Source: Xanthoparmelia taractica | Lineage: Eukaryota > Ascomycota > Lecanoromycetes > Lecanorales > Parmeliaceae | Assembly (NCBI GenBank): GCA_033085395.1 | Contig: JANQBS010000241.1 | Coordinates: 1-59,243, forward strand | DNA: 59,243 bases | Reading direction: 5' to 3' | Shown: in pieces, positions 22,194 to 31,739 of the stretch | How the letters are laid out: each line of letters begins with the position of its first letter | How positions within the stretch are numbered: the stretch's first letter is position 1 | Translations under genes and position numbers: made by a program | The notes under the pieces: generated by a model | What the model was told of the DNA's origin: nothing | What the model saw: the letters and a program-made list of their open reading frames with translations, nothing else | Databases searched by the model: none

Positions 22194-23390
22194 ATGTTTG
22201 CTTTACCTTCTTGGTGTCTTGCCTGGCAAGAATATGCTCGCTCTCTACACATCAAGCACTGCAAATGGAATTTTATATCAGATTTCTCGTGGAAAAAGAG
22301 GGGACCCAAGCGCGAGGGGAGTGATGATGCTCTAGCGAGCATGGAAATCATGCTCGATGTTTTAAGAAATCAGTCATGCGTTGATTTCTCAGCAGAGACA
22401 AAGCCGGAGGAATGCACCGCGACAACACCCATCGGCGACCTTACGAACGCAGATTCAGATGACCCAAACAGCAAATGCAAAAAGCAGTTTGCGTCTGATT
22501 TCGAGCCAGACACAGACCTGTCAGCTATACTCTCATCAATATCATCAATCAGCACAGTACCAGTGCAAGGACATCTAGCCATGTCCGACACCGCCCCCAA
22601 AAGACCAACCAGCGCAGTTCACAGAGGAATCATATACGAGCTCCCAGCACCAACGGAAGCCCACTTTTGCGTCTACAAGCGAAGGACGTTTCTCAAATTC
22701 GACAAGCTTGCTGAACCCTATTTCAGAATTTTTGAGGGTCCAGTAGACGTCGCCAGCCTACCGCCCAAAGAGCAGAATGAGGCATATGAAAATCACCTTA
22801 CTGGCATTATCGCTACTGATGCGCCCGAAACTGACTCAGTCGGTTGCACCGAGGAAGTTTTACAGCACTACCATCTCCACTTGTCCCGTCTTGCGTACAC
22901 CAGAAGCACCATTCGAACCCTTGGTCTGCAGCATCGATTGTCGGCTAAACGGTCGTATGACTCTAAAATGTCGCCGTGGCGCGACTGCCTCTTGCGGAGT
23001 TCGCAGACAGACATCAGTGCATCTCGCACCTTCAAAATGAGAGCCGAGCAGGAGCGTGAGGAGAGGGGTATAATGCGCTTACTGGACCGCTGCGAGGAGA
23101 TTCTGAAACACGATCCGGGATTCAGGCCGGTGCATTGGCGGCTGCCACCGGGTAAGCCGATGAGATGGAAAAATGAGAAGAGGGGTTGGAGGGGGTTGTG
23201 TTCGGATGATGTGGGCTCAGGGGTTGAGGGGACGGGTCGTGGAGGACATGATGGGAGGGTGAGGGTTGTGAAGGTGCTGAAGGAGGCAGTTTACAAAGCG
23301 GTGAATTGGAAGACGAGTGGGAAGCAGCGCAGGGGTAGCGTCTCTGAGAGGGCGGGAATGTTGGATATGGAGTTGGGTTTTGCCATTTAA
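22194..23390 (+). CDS. Hypothetical protein, unrecognised
   Basis: One uninterrupted frame of 398 aa from the ATG at 22,194; the frame is open slightly further upstream but without an ATG. I do not recognise a domain. The N-terminus is short and aromatic (MFALPSWCLAWQEYAR). The middle is acidic and Ser-rich (about residues 55-130). It is followed by a better-structured stretch with many aromatic and charged residues (about 150-330), for example FCVYKRRTFLKFDKLAEPYF and YHLHLSRLAYTRSTIRTLGL. A helical, charged segment (about 275-310) and a basic Gly-rich C-terminus follow. No signal peptide or membrane segment is visible, so it is probably intracellular. Codon use looks normal for the island and the long open frame supports a real gene. 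Confidence 0.7.
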   Translation: MFALPSWCLAWQEYARSLHIKHCKWNFISDFSWKKRGPKREGSDDALASMEIMLDVLRNQSCVDFSAETKPEECTATTPIGDLTNADSDDPNSKCKKQFASDFEPDTDLSAILSSISSISTVPVQGHLAMSDTAPKRPTSAVHRGIIYELPAPTEAHFCVYKRRTFLKFDKLAEPYFRIFEGPVDVASLPPKEQNEAYENHLTGIIATDAPETDSVGCTEEVLQHYHLHLSRLAYTRSTIRTLGLQHRLSAKRSYDSKMSPWRDCLLRSSQTDISASRTFKMRAEQEREERGIMRLLDRCEEILKHDPGFRPVHWRLPPGKPMRWKNEKRGWRGLCSDDVGSGVEGTGRGGHDGRVRVVKVLKEAVYKAVNWKTSGKQRRGSVSERAGMLDMELGFAI

Positions 23391-24972
23391 GAGGGTTGGT
23401 GAGCGGAGGCGGAATTTTGGAACATATTTTCATTCCTATGTGTTGGAGATGCACTGGCGTGGTTAGATATCTCCCAGATCGAGGACTGAGGTGTATAAAC
23501 TGTTGTTTAGTTGGATTAAAGGCCCCTTGTATCGTCGCAATCATCAGCAATGTCTCTCGTAAGTGCCTCCACCTGATGCTGTCTTTTTGTCATTTATCAC
23601 TTCTTCTTAGTTACATACCCAATATATGACTTCTCATCATCATCTCATTCCCCAACTCACCGTCCTACCGGGCTACACTAGATGTACCACATTGAATCCT
23701 GCAGCTCCTCCTGATAGCCCTCGGTCTACGGCGAAAGCTCTTCGCCGGAAACAGCAACACCGCTCCCGGATCCACTTCCCTTGCTTGGTATCAAGCTGCC
23801 TCGTACGTAGTAGCACGCTCGCTAGCGAAACTAATTTGCAAAATGTGTTAGAAGGACTATGGAATGGACTCTCAAACTACGTCCTGATGTGTAATGTAGC
23901 ACTGATTGTTCGTCTCTAGGACGTACTCAGCCGTTGTTGTTGACAACTTGCTATATAATATAGAGCGAAGATACGTGAATGTAAAAGCCTATGAATTGCT
24001 GCACACTATCCGCACCCAGATTCATGTCATTCTTAAGGACGACATGGTGAGCAGGGCGGAGCATGGGTGTGGCATGGCATGAATATCTATCAACAATCGA
24101 GTTGACCTGTACTCGTATACCTTTATGCTACTTAGTCACGTTTTACCTATAAGTGACCGGCAAAACTAGATCTCTGCATGTAGGACAATGGTGACGGCGG
24201 TCATCTTATTTCGTTCTTGTCATCACTGATCAGTCATTGTAAGATTGCTCTTTATCACCTAGGAACGACGAGAAAATTTTCCTACATGAAATGTGCTCTT
24301 GTGACTCATAAGCAGTTCGAGCTAGCGTTCGGAGCCAATCGAAGCCTTCGTGATGATACGTACCCTTTCATTATACCTGCTGGATCAGTATATACCTGCA
24401 AGGAATGCGGCGTGCAGATTCAGATAGCCGCCATTTCTATGGTTCTGTTTTCTGGATCCGTGTGATCGGTTGGCATAAAATAGACGCTAGGGGTCTGCAT
24501 AGACAATCCGTACGTCTGAACTTTGCTAAACGGTATTGTTTCCTATCGGTGTGATCTTATGGTCGACATACACGACTTGTGTCCCGTAAAGTCCCTTGTT
24601 ACTCCCTGGCCTTGCGATGACCATGCAAAATGTTTCCGGTATAGGAATACTACGAGCGTGGAGGCCCGACTGCGGAGGACACGCGGATAGTGGCTCGTCT
24701 GGGAACCAAAATTCCTTAATCTGGCCAAATTCATCCCAAGCATTATCAACACAATGGCCTCAACACAATGTCCCTATTACCCATTGTGTTGAACCGTTTA
24801 TGTCAGATTGTTCTGACAATGAACTCCTGGCCTTGACACCCAAAGCGAACACAGCAAGGTCCTGAGTACTTAACGTTCCTTCATATCGCGTTTAGAATTA
24901 CCAAAACCATTCAAAAGCACCCATGTTCAAGTGGAAAGACATTTCGACAGCTCAGACAGCAAGAGAACCTAC
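23391..24972. other. Intergenic, no firm gene
   Basis: Apart from the doubtful small spliced ORF at 23,550-23,919 (listed), nothing here is recognisable. An 82-codon ORF at 24,217-24,465 has no supporting features. Confidence 0.4.
23550..23919 (+). CDS. Doubtful small spliced ORF
   Basis: ATGTCTCTC at 23,550 is followed directly by a consensus donor GTAAGT. Fifty bases later comes an acceptor TTCTTAG (23,610), after which the frame stays open to 23,919, giving about 105 aa. The start of the second exon reads like protein (LIPQLTVLPGYTR, LNPAAPPDSPRSTAKALRRK). The second half shifts style: another frame there reads GSTSLAWYQAASYVVARSLA. This suggests either a second intron or a frameshift. 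No domain is recognised. It may be the decayed 5' end of a gene. Confidence 0.25.
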
Positions 24973-25548
24973 ATGATGAAGGTCACAATCCCAAACATGT
25001 CACTTGCAGCCCTGCTGTCAATGACCGAGTCCAATTTAAAGGTCAGATGCCTGTCCTTCCGGTGCTTCGACAACATTGTAGTGGGAGCCATCATCTTCAA
25101 ATTCTTCGCAGCGGGTAACCACAAACTACTCCTCCTCAAAAGGGCCGCACATGACCCTGCTTTCCCCAAAATGTTCGCGATCCCAGGCGGACACGTCGAA
25201 GATAGCGACAAGGATATATTGCACGCGCTGAACCGGGAAGTGCTTGAGGAGACGGCACTAGTGGTCCGGGCGGTTAAAGATCAGATCGAGCCGCTGGCAT
25301 GCACTACGGAGATGCCCACTTCGGGAAACGGCGATAGTGCCGAAACGGGACCGAGAAGTGTACAACTGACGCTCGTCTGCAATGTCGAAGGTGATGTGTT
25401 CCGAGTTGACCCGATGGAGCATTCCTTGGGTGTGTGGGCTGATGAGGCCGAAGCGGAGAAGTTGGAGATGAGTGTGGGGATGAGAGAGGTGGTGAAGAAT
25501 GCTTTCGAGTGGAAGAAAGCTATGATGAGGGAGAACCTCAAAGTATGA
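24973..25548 (+). CDS. Nudix hydrolase
   Basis: Single exon, 191 aa, starting at the double Met at 24,973; the frame extends upstream without an ATG. The Nudix box lies at about residues 72-96: GGHVEDSDKDILHALNREV followed by LEETAL. The REVLEE core that binds the metal is intact. The loop before it is one residue longer than the textbook GX5EX7REUXEEXGU and the final Gly is Ala. As far as I recall, one-residue-longer loops are common in fungal Nudix proteins. The preceding strand VGAIIFKFFAAGNHKLLLLKRA fits the first beta strands of the fold. These enzymes hydrolyse nucleoside diphosphates linked to another moiety. The substrate cannot be inferred and no targeting signal is evident. Confidence 0.85.
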   Translation: MMKVTIPNMSLAALLSMTESNLKVRCLSFRCFDNIVVGAIIFKFFAAGNHKLLLLKRAAHDPAFPKMFAIPGGHVEDSDKDILHALNREVLEETALVVRAVKDQIEPLACTTEMPTSGNGDSAETGPRSVQLTLVCNVEGDVFRVDPMEHSLGVWADEAEAEKLEMSVGMREVVKNAFEWKKAMMRENLKV

Positions 25549-26050
25549 TGGGCCTAAGAGTCACTGGGGACCCTTGGATCCTGCAGATTGGGGGTTTCTT
25601 TCTGGAGTAGTGATAGATATCATAAGCGGATGAGCGCTTGTTCTAAATAGAGTCGAGCTGTTATACCCTAGGCTCTAGGAACGTGATAGTCGTTCCATAT
25701 TTGGCCAGTAACGTGTTCTCCCATCGTTGGGCATTTGTCCTCTGCCACGTAGTAAGGAGCGATCCGGCTAATGTGTAGACCTCTAAAGATCTAGCTAGTA
25801 TGATTGGTTCTACTCGACCTGACACATCATTGGAGCCGCATTCAGAGGCGGGAGGGATGAACGCTTAACAATATCTCTCAGCCGTGCGGAAATTTTTCTA
25901 TTTTTTTTTTTTTTCGCTAATAGCAATCTTGCGAGAGTCTAGTTCATAACCCGGGGCGGGAATTGTAGAATCTTCATCCTGGGACCAAGAAACTTTAAGG
26001 ATTCCAGTCGAATCTCAAACGAATTTTGACATCTGATAATCACGGAGCCA
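25549..26050. other. Intergenic, nothing recognised
   Basis: Contains a T-rich homopolymer run at about 25,898-25,914 and no gene. Confidence 0.5.
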
Positions 26051-26056
26051 TATATA
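26051..26056 (+). promoter_or_regulatory. TATA box of the small secreted protein gene
   Basis: TATATA sits 31 bp before the ATG at 26,087. This would imply a very short 5' leader, or use of this box with a start site close to the ATG. Confidence 0.4.
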
Positions 26057-26086
26057 CTGGCAAGTCGCATACTTGTAAAACAAAAA

Positions 26087-26587
26087 ATGCGAGCCTTCAT
26101 CAGTTTCCTCCTAGCTGCAACGGCTATCGTCGCTCTTCCCTCTCCGCCACCCGGTCTTACTCCCCGTTTCCCAACCATCCCTGCCAACACCTTAACCCTC
26201 ACCCAACCCCACAACACAACCTCCTCCCTGGCAGGCGTCTGGCCCACCATCTGCTACAATAGCATCATCATCATCCGCGCCGTAACCCAGCTCTCCTGCG
26301 CGCCCCTTATCGCCTACTTGGTCAACATGCCCGACTTCGCTACCTCCAAGGTCTGGCTTCCAGGCACTGTTGAGCCCGAGTGGACAGTTCAGGGTTGCAG
26401 AGTCAGAATCGTGAACGGGAAATGGGAAGCGACGTTTTCGTTGAGGGATGCCGTGGTGGAGATGGGGAAGGTCCTGACGCTTTGCCAGCCGCCGGGTTAT
26501 CGTGGCGTTGGAGGTTCGACGCCTGTGGCGGGGCAGGAAGGCTTCATGTGGGCGGCGTTTCATGTGGAGGTGACTGGAGTGCTGTAG
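26087..26587 (+). CDS. Small secreted cysteine-containing protein (effector-like candidate)
   Basis: Single exon, 166 aa. The signal peptide is clear: MRAFISFLLAATAIVALP, cleavage near residue 16-18, followed by a Pro-rich segment. The mature chain has four Cys (about residues 56, 71, 104, 133), enough for two disulfides. No larger domain is recognised. The pattern W-x3-C near the start, LPGT...W...GCRVRIVNG in the middle and a C-terminal FHVEVTGVL is what small secreted fungal beta-proteins look like. It could be a plant- or microbe-directed effector or a structural surface protein; the sequence alone cannot decide. Confidence 0.7.
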   Translation: MRAFISFLLAATAIVALPSPPPGLTPRFPTIPANTLTLTQPHNTTSSLAGVWPTICYNSIIIIRAVTQLSCAPLIAYLVNMPDFATSKVWLPGTVEPEWTVQGCRVRIVNGKWEATFSLRDAVVEMGKVLTLCQPPGYRGVGGSTPVAGQEGFMWAAFHVEVTGVL

Positions 26588-26873
26588 TAGGTGGGCACGA
26601 CTGAGACTGTAGAATGGTATGTTTGTGGTGAGCGCCTGTGTCCCTGAATTTTTAGGTCCCTTTCTGGCATCATCTCCTGTGGGAAGCACGTTTCTAATGA
26701 AAAAAAGGTTAGTTAAAAAGTTTTGAGTTGATGTCAATGGATGAAGCGCTGGCCGCTCATCACTATTGCATTTCAAAAACGCGGGTTTGAATAAGCGTGA
26801 GATCAATCGTCGTAGTGAGGTTGTGGGTTATCTGGTCTCATAGGACACATGTGGACTGAAATGAGAGCCCAGG

Positions 26874-28081
26874 CTATGTGCCACTCGATTCTCCTGCTTT
26901 TCCATCCTTGGTTTGGCCTTGCTTCAAAGCGTACAACATCATCACTCTTTGCATATCTCTCGCATTCGTCGGAAAGTGCTGTCCGTTTTTCGCCAAGACG
27001 TCGACTTTCAGCACATCCCAGCCCCTGATAGCTCTTTCCATTGGTGTTTTCCCTTCAGCGTCTCGACTACGAAGAACTGCTCCCCGTTCCAACAACTCCT
27101 GCACCATGGCACCCGACCCAAATGTTATCGCCCAGTCTAGTGGAGTATCACCTCTGTCATCGGGAGCTTCGATGTCAGCGCCATGGTCCAGGAGGATTTG
27201 TACAAGATCGGTATGGAATGACTGCACTATGACGTGAAGGGGCGTCAATCCAAGTCTCTTGCGTAGGTTGACATCTGCGCCGTTTTCGAGCAGATAACGG
27301 ACAATTGTGGCATGCCCACGAATGATGGCGAAATGTAACGCTGCTCGGTTATCAATCTCTACCGCATTGACGGCTGCTCCATTGTCGATAAGAAACTTGA
27401 CAATCTCCAGATGACCGTGTCGCGAAGCAACTTGAAGGAGTGTCAATGCGTAGTTGTCTTCGGCATCCACGTGGAGACCACGTTCTAGAATGAGGAAGCG
27501 GACTTTGGATAGATCTCCGCTTTCAGCTGCTGCATGTGCTGCTTGCTAGTCAGACATAGTTGCTTGGGCTTCGTTCTTATCGTCTTCCCTTTCTCCTTCT
27601 TCCTCGACCGGTCCATGCTCTGCAGTCATGGAGTCTGCAATCTCGGAGCTCTCGCTATCCCGCTCTACAACCTCATTGGTTCGACGGTTAATCGCTACCC
27701 ATGATAGTGCAAATACTATCAGAAGTACCAAAGCCCCTTCAAGTGCTCCGACCAAGGCACTGCCAATGGTTGCCTTCATGTTTTCCTTCATGACACCTTC
27801 GATAAACCAGTATCCTGCAGGCGACAGTAATTCTGTAGATGTTGAATCGAAAGAAAAGGGGCGAAGCGAATCAAAACTTTACCTTGGCAGCGCCCAATGA
27901 AGGCCTGGGTGCCTTGGCAAAGCGCCCCTTTTGGACGCTTGAGATACGCGCCAATCCAGTCTAGGCTGGACTGAACCCTCGATATCAATCTAAGCGAAAG
28001 TCAACATCTTAGCAGCTGCTCCAGACTTGTGTAACGGTGTGTTGTCTCTGAATCAAAGTCTGACTCGAGCATTTGACCCAT
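26874..28081 (-). pseudogene. Membrane-anchored ankyrin-repeat protein, broken by an in-frame TAG
   Basis: The reverse strand encodes, in one continuous frame, an upstream segment (about 27,970-27,883). A 68-nt intron follows (27,882-27,815, GTAAAG...CTGCAG). The next exon contains a strong membrane segment (SALVGALEGALVLLIVFALSW) and an acidic linker, then about six ankyrin repeats (for example LEIVKFLIDNGAAVNAVE, TPLHVIVQSFHTDLVQIL) down to 26,874. The frame is interrupted by a single TAG at 27,546-27,548, exactly between TMSD and QAAHAAAESGDL. CAG->TAG would restore Gln and is a CpA->TpA change. Farther upstream, MGQMLESDFDSETTHRYT from 28,081 is in the same frame but is separated by a TGA; a weak intron could remove it. 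The predicted role is a membrane-tethered interaction scaffold. Annotation pipelines may split it in two. Confidence 0.6.
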
Positions 28082-28103
28082 TTGCTATACATCTAGAGGT
28101 ACA

Positions 28104-29386
28104 ATGGCGCTAGACTGGGGAATGGCAGCTGTCATTGTTGCAATTGCAATCATTCCTTTGATGGTCTCTCGTCTACAGCTGCCGACTTCATACAGACGAT
28201 CCTTCGCCGGCTTCGAGGCTTTATCTGGCCCAAGACAACACAATGCGAGTCTATACTATGGGACGATATGCCTTCTGATGACATTGGCATACACGACTGC
28301 GGCGTCACTCCGGCTGCCTGCCCCCATCGCGGCAGCCGCCGCACTCATATTCCAGCGGGGACGTGCTGGATTTCCACTATTGCCATCATGTTCAATCGAG
28401 CTTGGAATTCGCCAGGTAGGCGTGCCAGAAAACCCTTTAAAAAGCCATTGCAGCTGGACCCCAATAAGACCTACCTAAGAACAGACACAAGGACGGTTCT
28501 AGCCTCCTTTGCATATGCGACTTCGAAGTTCCGCAACCCACCGTCTAGTGGCCAAAGCCTTATCGCATATGGTGACTCCGGTTTCAAGTTCGAAGACGCA
28601 GAGTTGGAGCTCGAAGAAGTCGCGGATCCAAAGGGAGGAAAAGCCGTGCTTGTGGCACATATCAAAGGCTCTCTTACAGAAAATGAAGAGCCGATCAAGC
28701 TTTCTAAGAAAGAGATCCAGAACATGATTGACGGCTATCCGCCGCTTTATCGCGAGACATTCCGAATAAGACCTTCCGCGCCGGCTATACGGTATCCTAT
28801 CGAGAGCCTTCGAGATTCCCAAGTTCGCGGTAGCTGGATTATCGCTGTTGGTTTGGCTAAGACTGCCGACTTGGCCATGCCGATCTATTTTGATCCCTTG
28901 CCACCAGGGTCCCATGATAGTGTGAATCCGTGTAGCGGTTTCGAAAGGCCAAACAGCCCTCTCACCCGTGTTCTCCAAACCCTGAAGCTCATAAAGGCGG
29001 CGTTTTCCTCGGCTTCTGCCAATGATAAGAAGAATATCGAAGTGGTCATCAACGCTATAACGATGATGCATGGTACGCGAACGGAAAGCGGTGTCTATAG
29101 ATTCATCGTTGGTACGGACCTTCACACTGTGGTCCCGATTACACTCTCGGCCCAGCAATGCAATTTCATACTTGAGCTTTTCAAGGTGAATGTGACGGAA
29201 AACTCGGAATTGTCGATAGTAGAAAAGATGCAGTTGGAGCCCATATTACTCCAGGTGCTGTACGTGACTCTCTGGGGGGCTGTCAAGGTCGTGAGGAATT
29301 ACAAGGACAACAATAATCAGGTCAGGATTCCGGATCTGCTGAAGAAGTATGATGTGGTCTATCTGAGGGGCTGTGACGGAGAATGA
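28104..29386 (+). CDS. Unknown membrane protein, two frames joined by a 38-nt intron or frameshift
   Basis: The first frame (28,104-28,415) encodes about 104 aa with two hydrophobic segments (WGMAAVIVAIAIIPLMV and YGTICLLMTLAYTTAASL). A second frame runs from about 28,454 to 29,386 (311 codons) and is clearly coding, including KLSKKEIQNMIDGYPPLYRE and MMHGTRTESGVYRFIVG. Removing 28,416-28,453, which starts GTAGGC and ends TTGCAG, joins the frames in phase to give 414 aa. However, 38 nt is shorter than usual fungal introns and lacks an obvious branch site, so an indel is the alternative. I do not recognise the family. Its ATG is only 22 bp from the apparent ATG of the divergent ankyrin gene. 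Confidence 0.6.
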
Positions 29387-30246
29387 TGTACAACACTTGC
29401 CCGCTTTTTAGTGGTGTTGAGGTGCAGATGAAGAATGCAGGAGCGTATAAGAGTAGAGCAAAGTGGTATTGTCTTGCCAATGGTAGTCTCTTCGGGCGAG
29501 CTTGCGCTTGTACCCGCTCCTGATCTGTTTGCTACTAGCTCACCATGTCTCCATCCTCCCTTCGCTTCATTGCTAGCAATTGTCTACCCGATCATTGAAT
29601 TTACTGCTTTCAATCCTTGCGCACGATACGGTCAGATTACTGATTTTTCTGTGTTTCGTTGAACTCAAGCCTCACTAGACTCAAGCGATCATCGGATCCC
29701 CGTAACCCGCAAGCCTACCACAAGTATTCTGGAGTGGTACTTTCTGTACCCCCGTCCCAGCCTGTGTACTTGAAACATTCTTACAGCGTGGATTGCATCT
29801 TGGCACCTGGCAGCGCTCTTATGGTATCGTGGGTGGAAGTTCCTACGAGGTGGTTGTAGTCGCCGAGTCCTGAGAACTTCTGCATCTGACCCTTTTTGTT
29901 TATGGTAAGAGTGAAGTATATGGTATGAGGACCGGACTGGAGCCTCTCATTCCTGCGACGGGCCCTTTCAGAAATAACTGTTAAGAGGCGGAAAGGCTAT
30001 GGTGGCTGGTTGGGTCACGGGAATAGGTACAGGTACTTTCAATATTGCTTTCTCAATATGCTGTGTCTACGATCAAGAATGCTTGACGCTTGTGCGCTTT
30101 TGTGATACTTATAATACAAGATATAATACAAGTTTTTTTGATCGTTCATCAGTCATTGTTCACACCTATCCATGCGGCGATTGAGATTGTGTCTTCAAGG
30201 TAGCCATCATGAGGTATTCATCGCCATACAACCCGAAGAGTAAGCT
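29387..30246. other. Intergenic, nothing recognised
   Basis: No supported gene. This is the convergent space between the membrane-protein gene and the lysozyme gene. Confidence 0.5.
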
Positions 30247-31665
30247 TTAGGCGCTGAATGAATCAAGATCCACTGAAGCGCTGCATAGTGGAAGATCCTT
30301 GCTGGTAGCTGTGGGTAGATAGTCAGTGAGCAGTCCGCTTTGGCAGTACTTTCTGAGAACGGCGAACGAACCTAGATGATATTGCTTCGCATAAGCCTTC
30401 GTCCAGCCCCCAAAGAACTTGTCCACAGTGGAGACTCCAGCCTTAAAGTCATCCTGCACAGCCCAAAGCGGAAGATCGCTACCGATGTCCGTGCTTAGAG
30501 ACGCGAACATGGAGGTCCATTGGCCACTTTTTTTTTAAACATGATTAGTCTCAACTGTTATCTCCTTGATAGCAGTCGGGCTCGAACTTACCGGTTCGCA
30601 TAAATGCCCCATTTCCGTCCTGTGGCTTTGATGGCGGCGACCCACTTCTTGGCCAGGGCCTCGTTGCCGGCACTACCGAGTTGCCATGCGTTGCATTGCA
30701 CGCCGGATTGACTGGCATCTTCGGGTTCGATGTCGAGCCAGAGGTGGTCGACGGGGATGTTGTTGCTGTCGATGGCGGCGAGGAATTCGCTTATTTGCGT
30801 TGAGATGGACTTGCACGCTACGCCTGTTGGCTGCGTTCCTGTGCCTGCTGTCTGTCAGTAAGATGTAATGTAGTTTGCACGTCAGGGGGGGCTTTGAGAG
30901 GAGTTGGGAAGCTTCACAGGGAAACATGTAGGCATCGATATTGTCAATACCGACGGCTTTGGCGGCTTTGTATGTTGCTGCCATGTTCTTGTCTACTGCG
31001 CCTCCCTTTGAAAGCTTGTCAGCAACGGTGTTTGTAGTTGATTCGATGGGGGAAGCCTTACCGATCCACAGGCTTGGGTGTAGCCACGTGGTATCACCTT
31101 CTTGATCCCCTTGCCGGCGGCACACGACCAGAAACTGCTCGATTGAGCAGAGGACAGGTCAAAGCTGGGCAGATCGCCACCGCTTGGTGGCGGAGGCGTA
31201 GAGCCTGCTACGCAGCACTGCAGCTTGGTCAGCTACTCATGCTGAAGAAGCGGCTTCGCATTAGACTTGCCTCGATGTCGCTTGGGCCTGGACATGCGCC
31301 GGCCACATATTTTCCAGAGCACTTGTTCGTGGTGTTAAGGCAGACACCGCTGCCAGAGCTAGTGGTGCAGCTCGTTTTGACGCAGCATTCCACGCTGGGA
31401 GGGTCGCTGAGGCAGTGATTCTTCACGTGGAAGCCCGTGGTGGTACAGCCCGTTGTTTGCTGGCATGTTCCTGAGCCATACTGTTGCACCATGTTACTTG
31501 TATTGCTCCACATGACGATGACAAGTTGTAAGAACTTACCGGAGTGCTACATGACGAGCCTATCGCACGCTCAGACAGAAGGAAGGAGTCAGGTGCTTCG
31601 AACTCTGTAGGCAATGCTCGAGCGAGCGAGGTGAAGAATAGTAAGAACGCAGCGATGAAATACAT
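30247..31665 (-). CDS. Secreted GH25 (Chalaropsis-type) lysozyme with N-terminal Cys-rich domain
   Basis: Seven exons on the reverse strand: 31,665-31,540; 31,480-31,271; 31,217-31,062; 31,005-30,918; 30,844-30,592; 30,526-30,372; 30,308-30,247. Together they give 349 aa. A signal peptide (MYFIAAFLLFFTSLARA) is followed by a small Cys-rich domain (about residues 37-120, ending PSDIECCV). A short Pro/Ser linker and a GH25-like catalytic domain follow (about 147-349: KKVIPRGYTQACG, IDAYMFPCTGTQPTG, and the catalytic DxE in LWLDIEP at about 228-234). The family cleaves bacterial peptidoglycan, so a role in antibacterial defence or competition is likely. Exon 2 joins exon 3 correctly only with a GC-AG intron (31,270-31,218). 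The last intron (30,371-30,309, 63 nt) has no stop in frame, so it could be retained, adding 21 aa. Confidence 0.85.
31218..31270 (-). other. Predicted GC-AG intron of the lysozyme gene
   Basis: The donor GAG|GCAAGT is the classical strong GC-donor context. The intron is 53 nt with GCTGACC as branch and ends CTGCAG. Splicing gives PSDIECCVAGSTPP, restoring the double Cys expected at the end of the Cys-rich domain. A GT alternative (GTCTAATG to GTAGCAG) keeps the frame but loses both cysteines. Confidence 0.7.
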
Positions 31666-31732
31666 CTTTGTATGATTTTTATCGCCTTCGCGTTCGGATG
31701 TTGAAAGCGAACGAGAGTGGAGCTTTGCACAT

Positions 31733-31739
31733 TCTTATA
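31733..31739 (-). promoter_or_regulatory. TATA box of the lysozyme gene
   Basis: TATAAGA on the reverse strand lies about 70 bp upstream of the ATG at 31,665, a typical distance. Confidence 0.45.

Noticed and set aside
22370..23550. Reverse ORFs (76 and 142 codons) over the 398-aa hypothetical gene
   Set aside because: Shadows of a long forward frame; the 142-codon one is Pro/Ser low complexity.
26192..26806. 204-codon reverse ORF over the small secreted protein
   Set aside because: The forward strand has a TATA box, a good signal peptide and cysteines. The reverse ORF is low-complexity His/Pro/Arg-rich sequence, typical of a shadow frame.
28499..29158. 219-codon reverse ORF over the unknown membrane protein
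   Set aside because: The forward frame is longer, has better amino-acid composition and continues to a normal stop; the reverse frame is a shadow.
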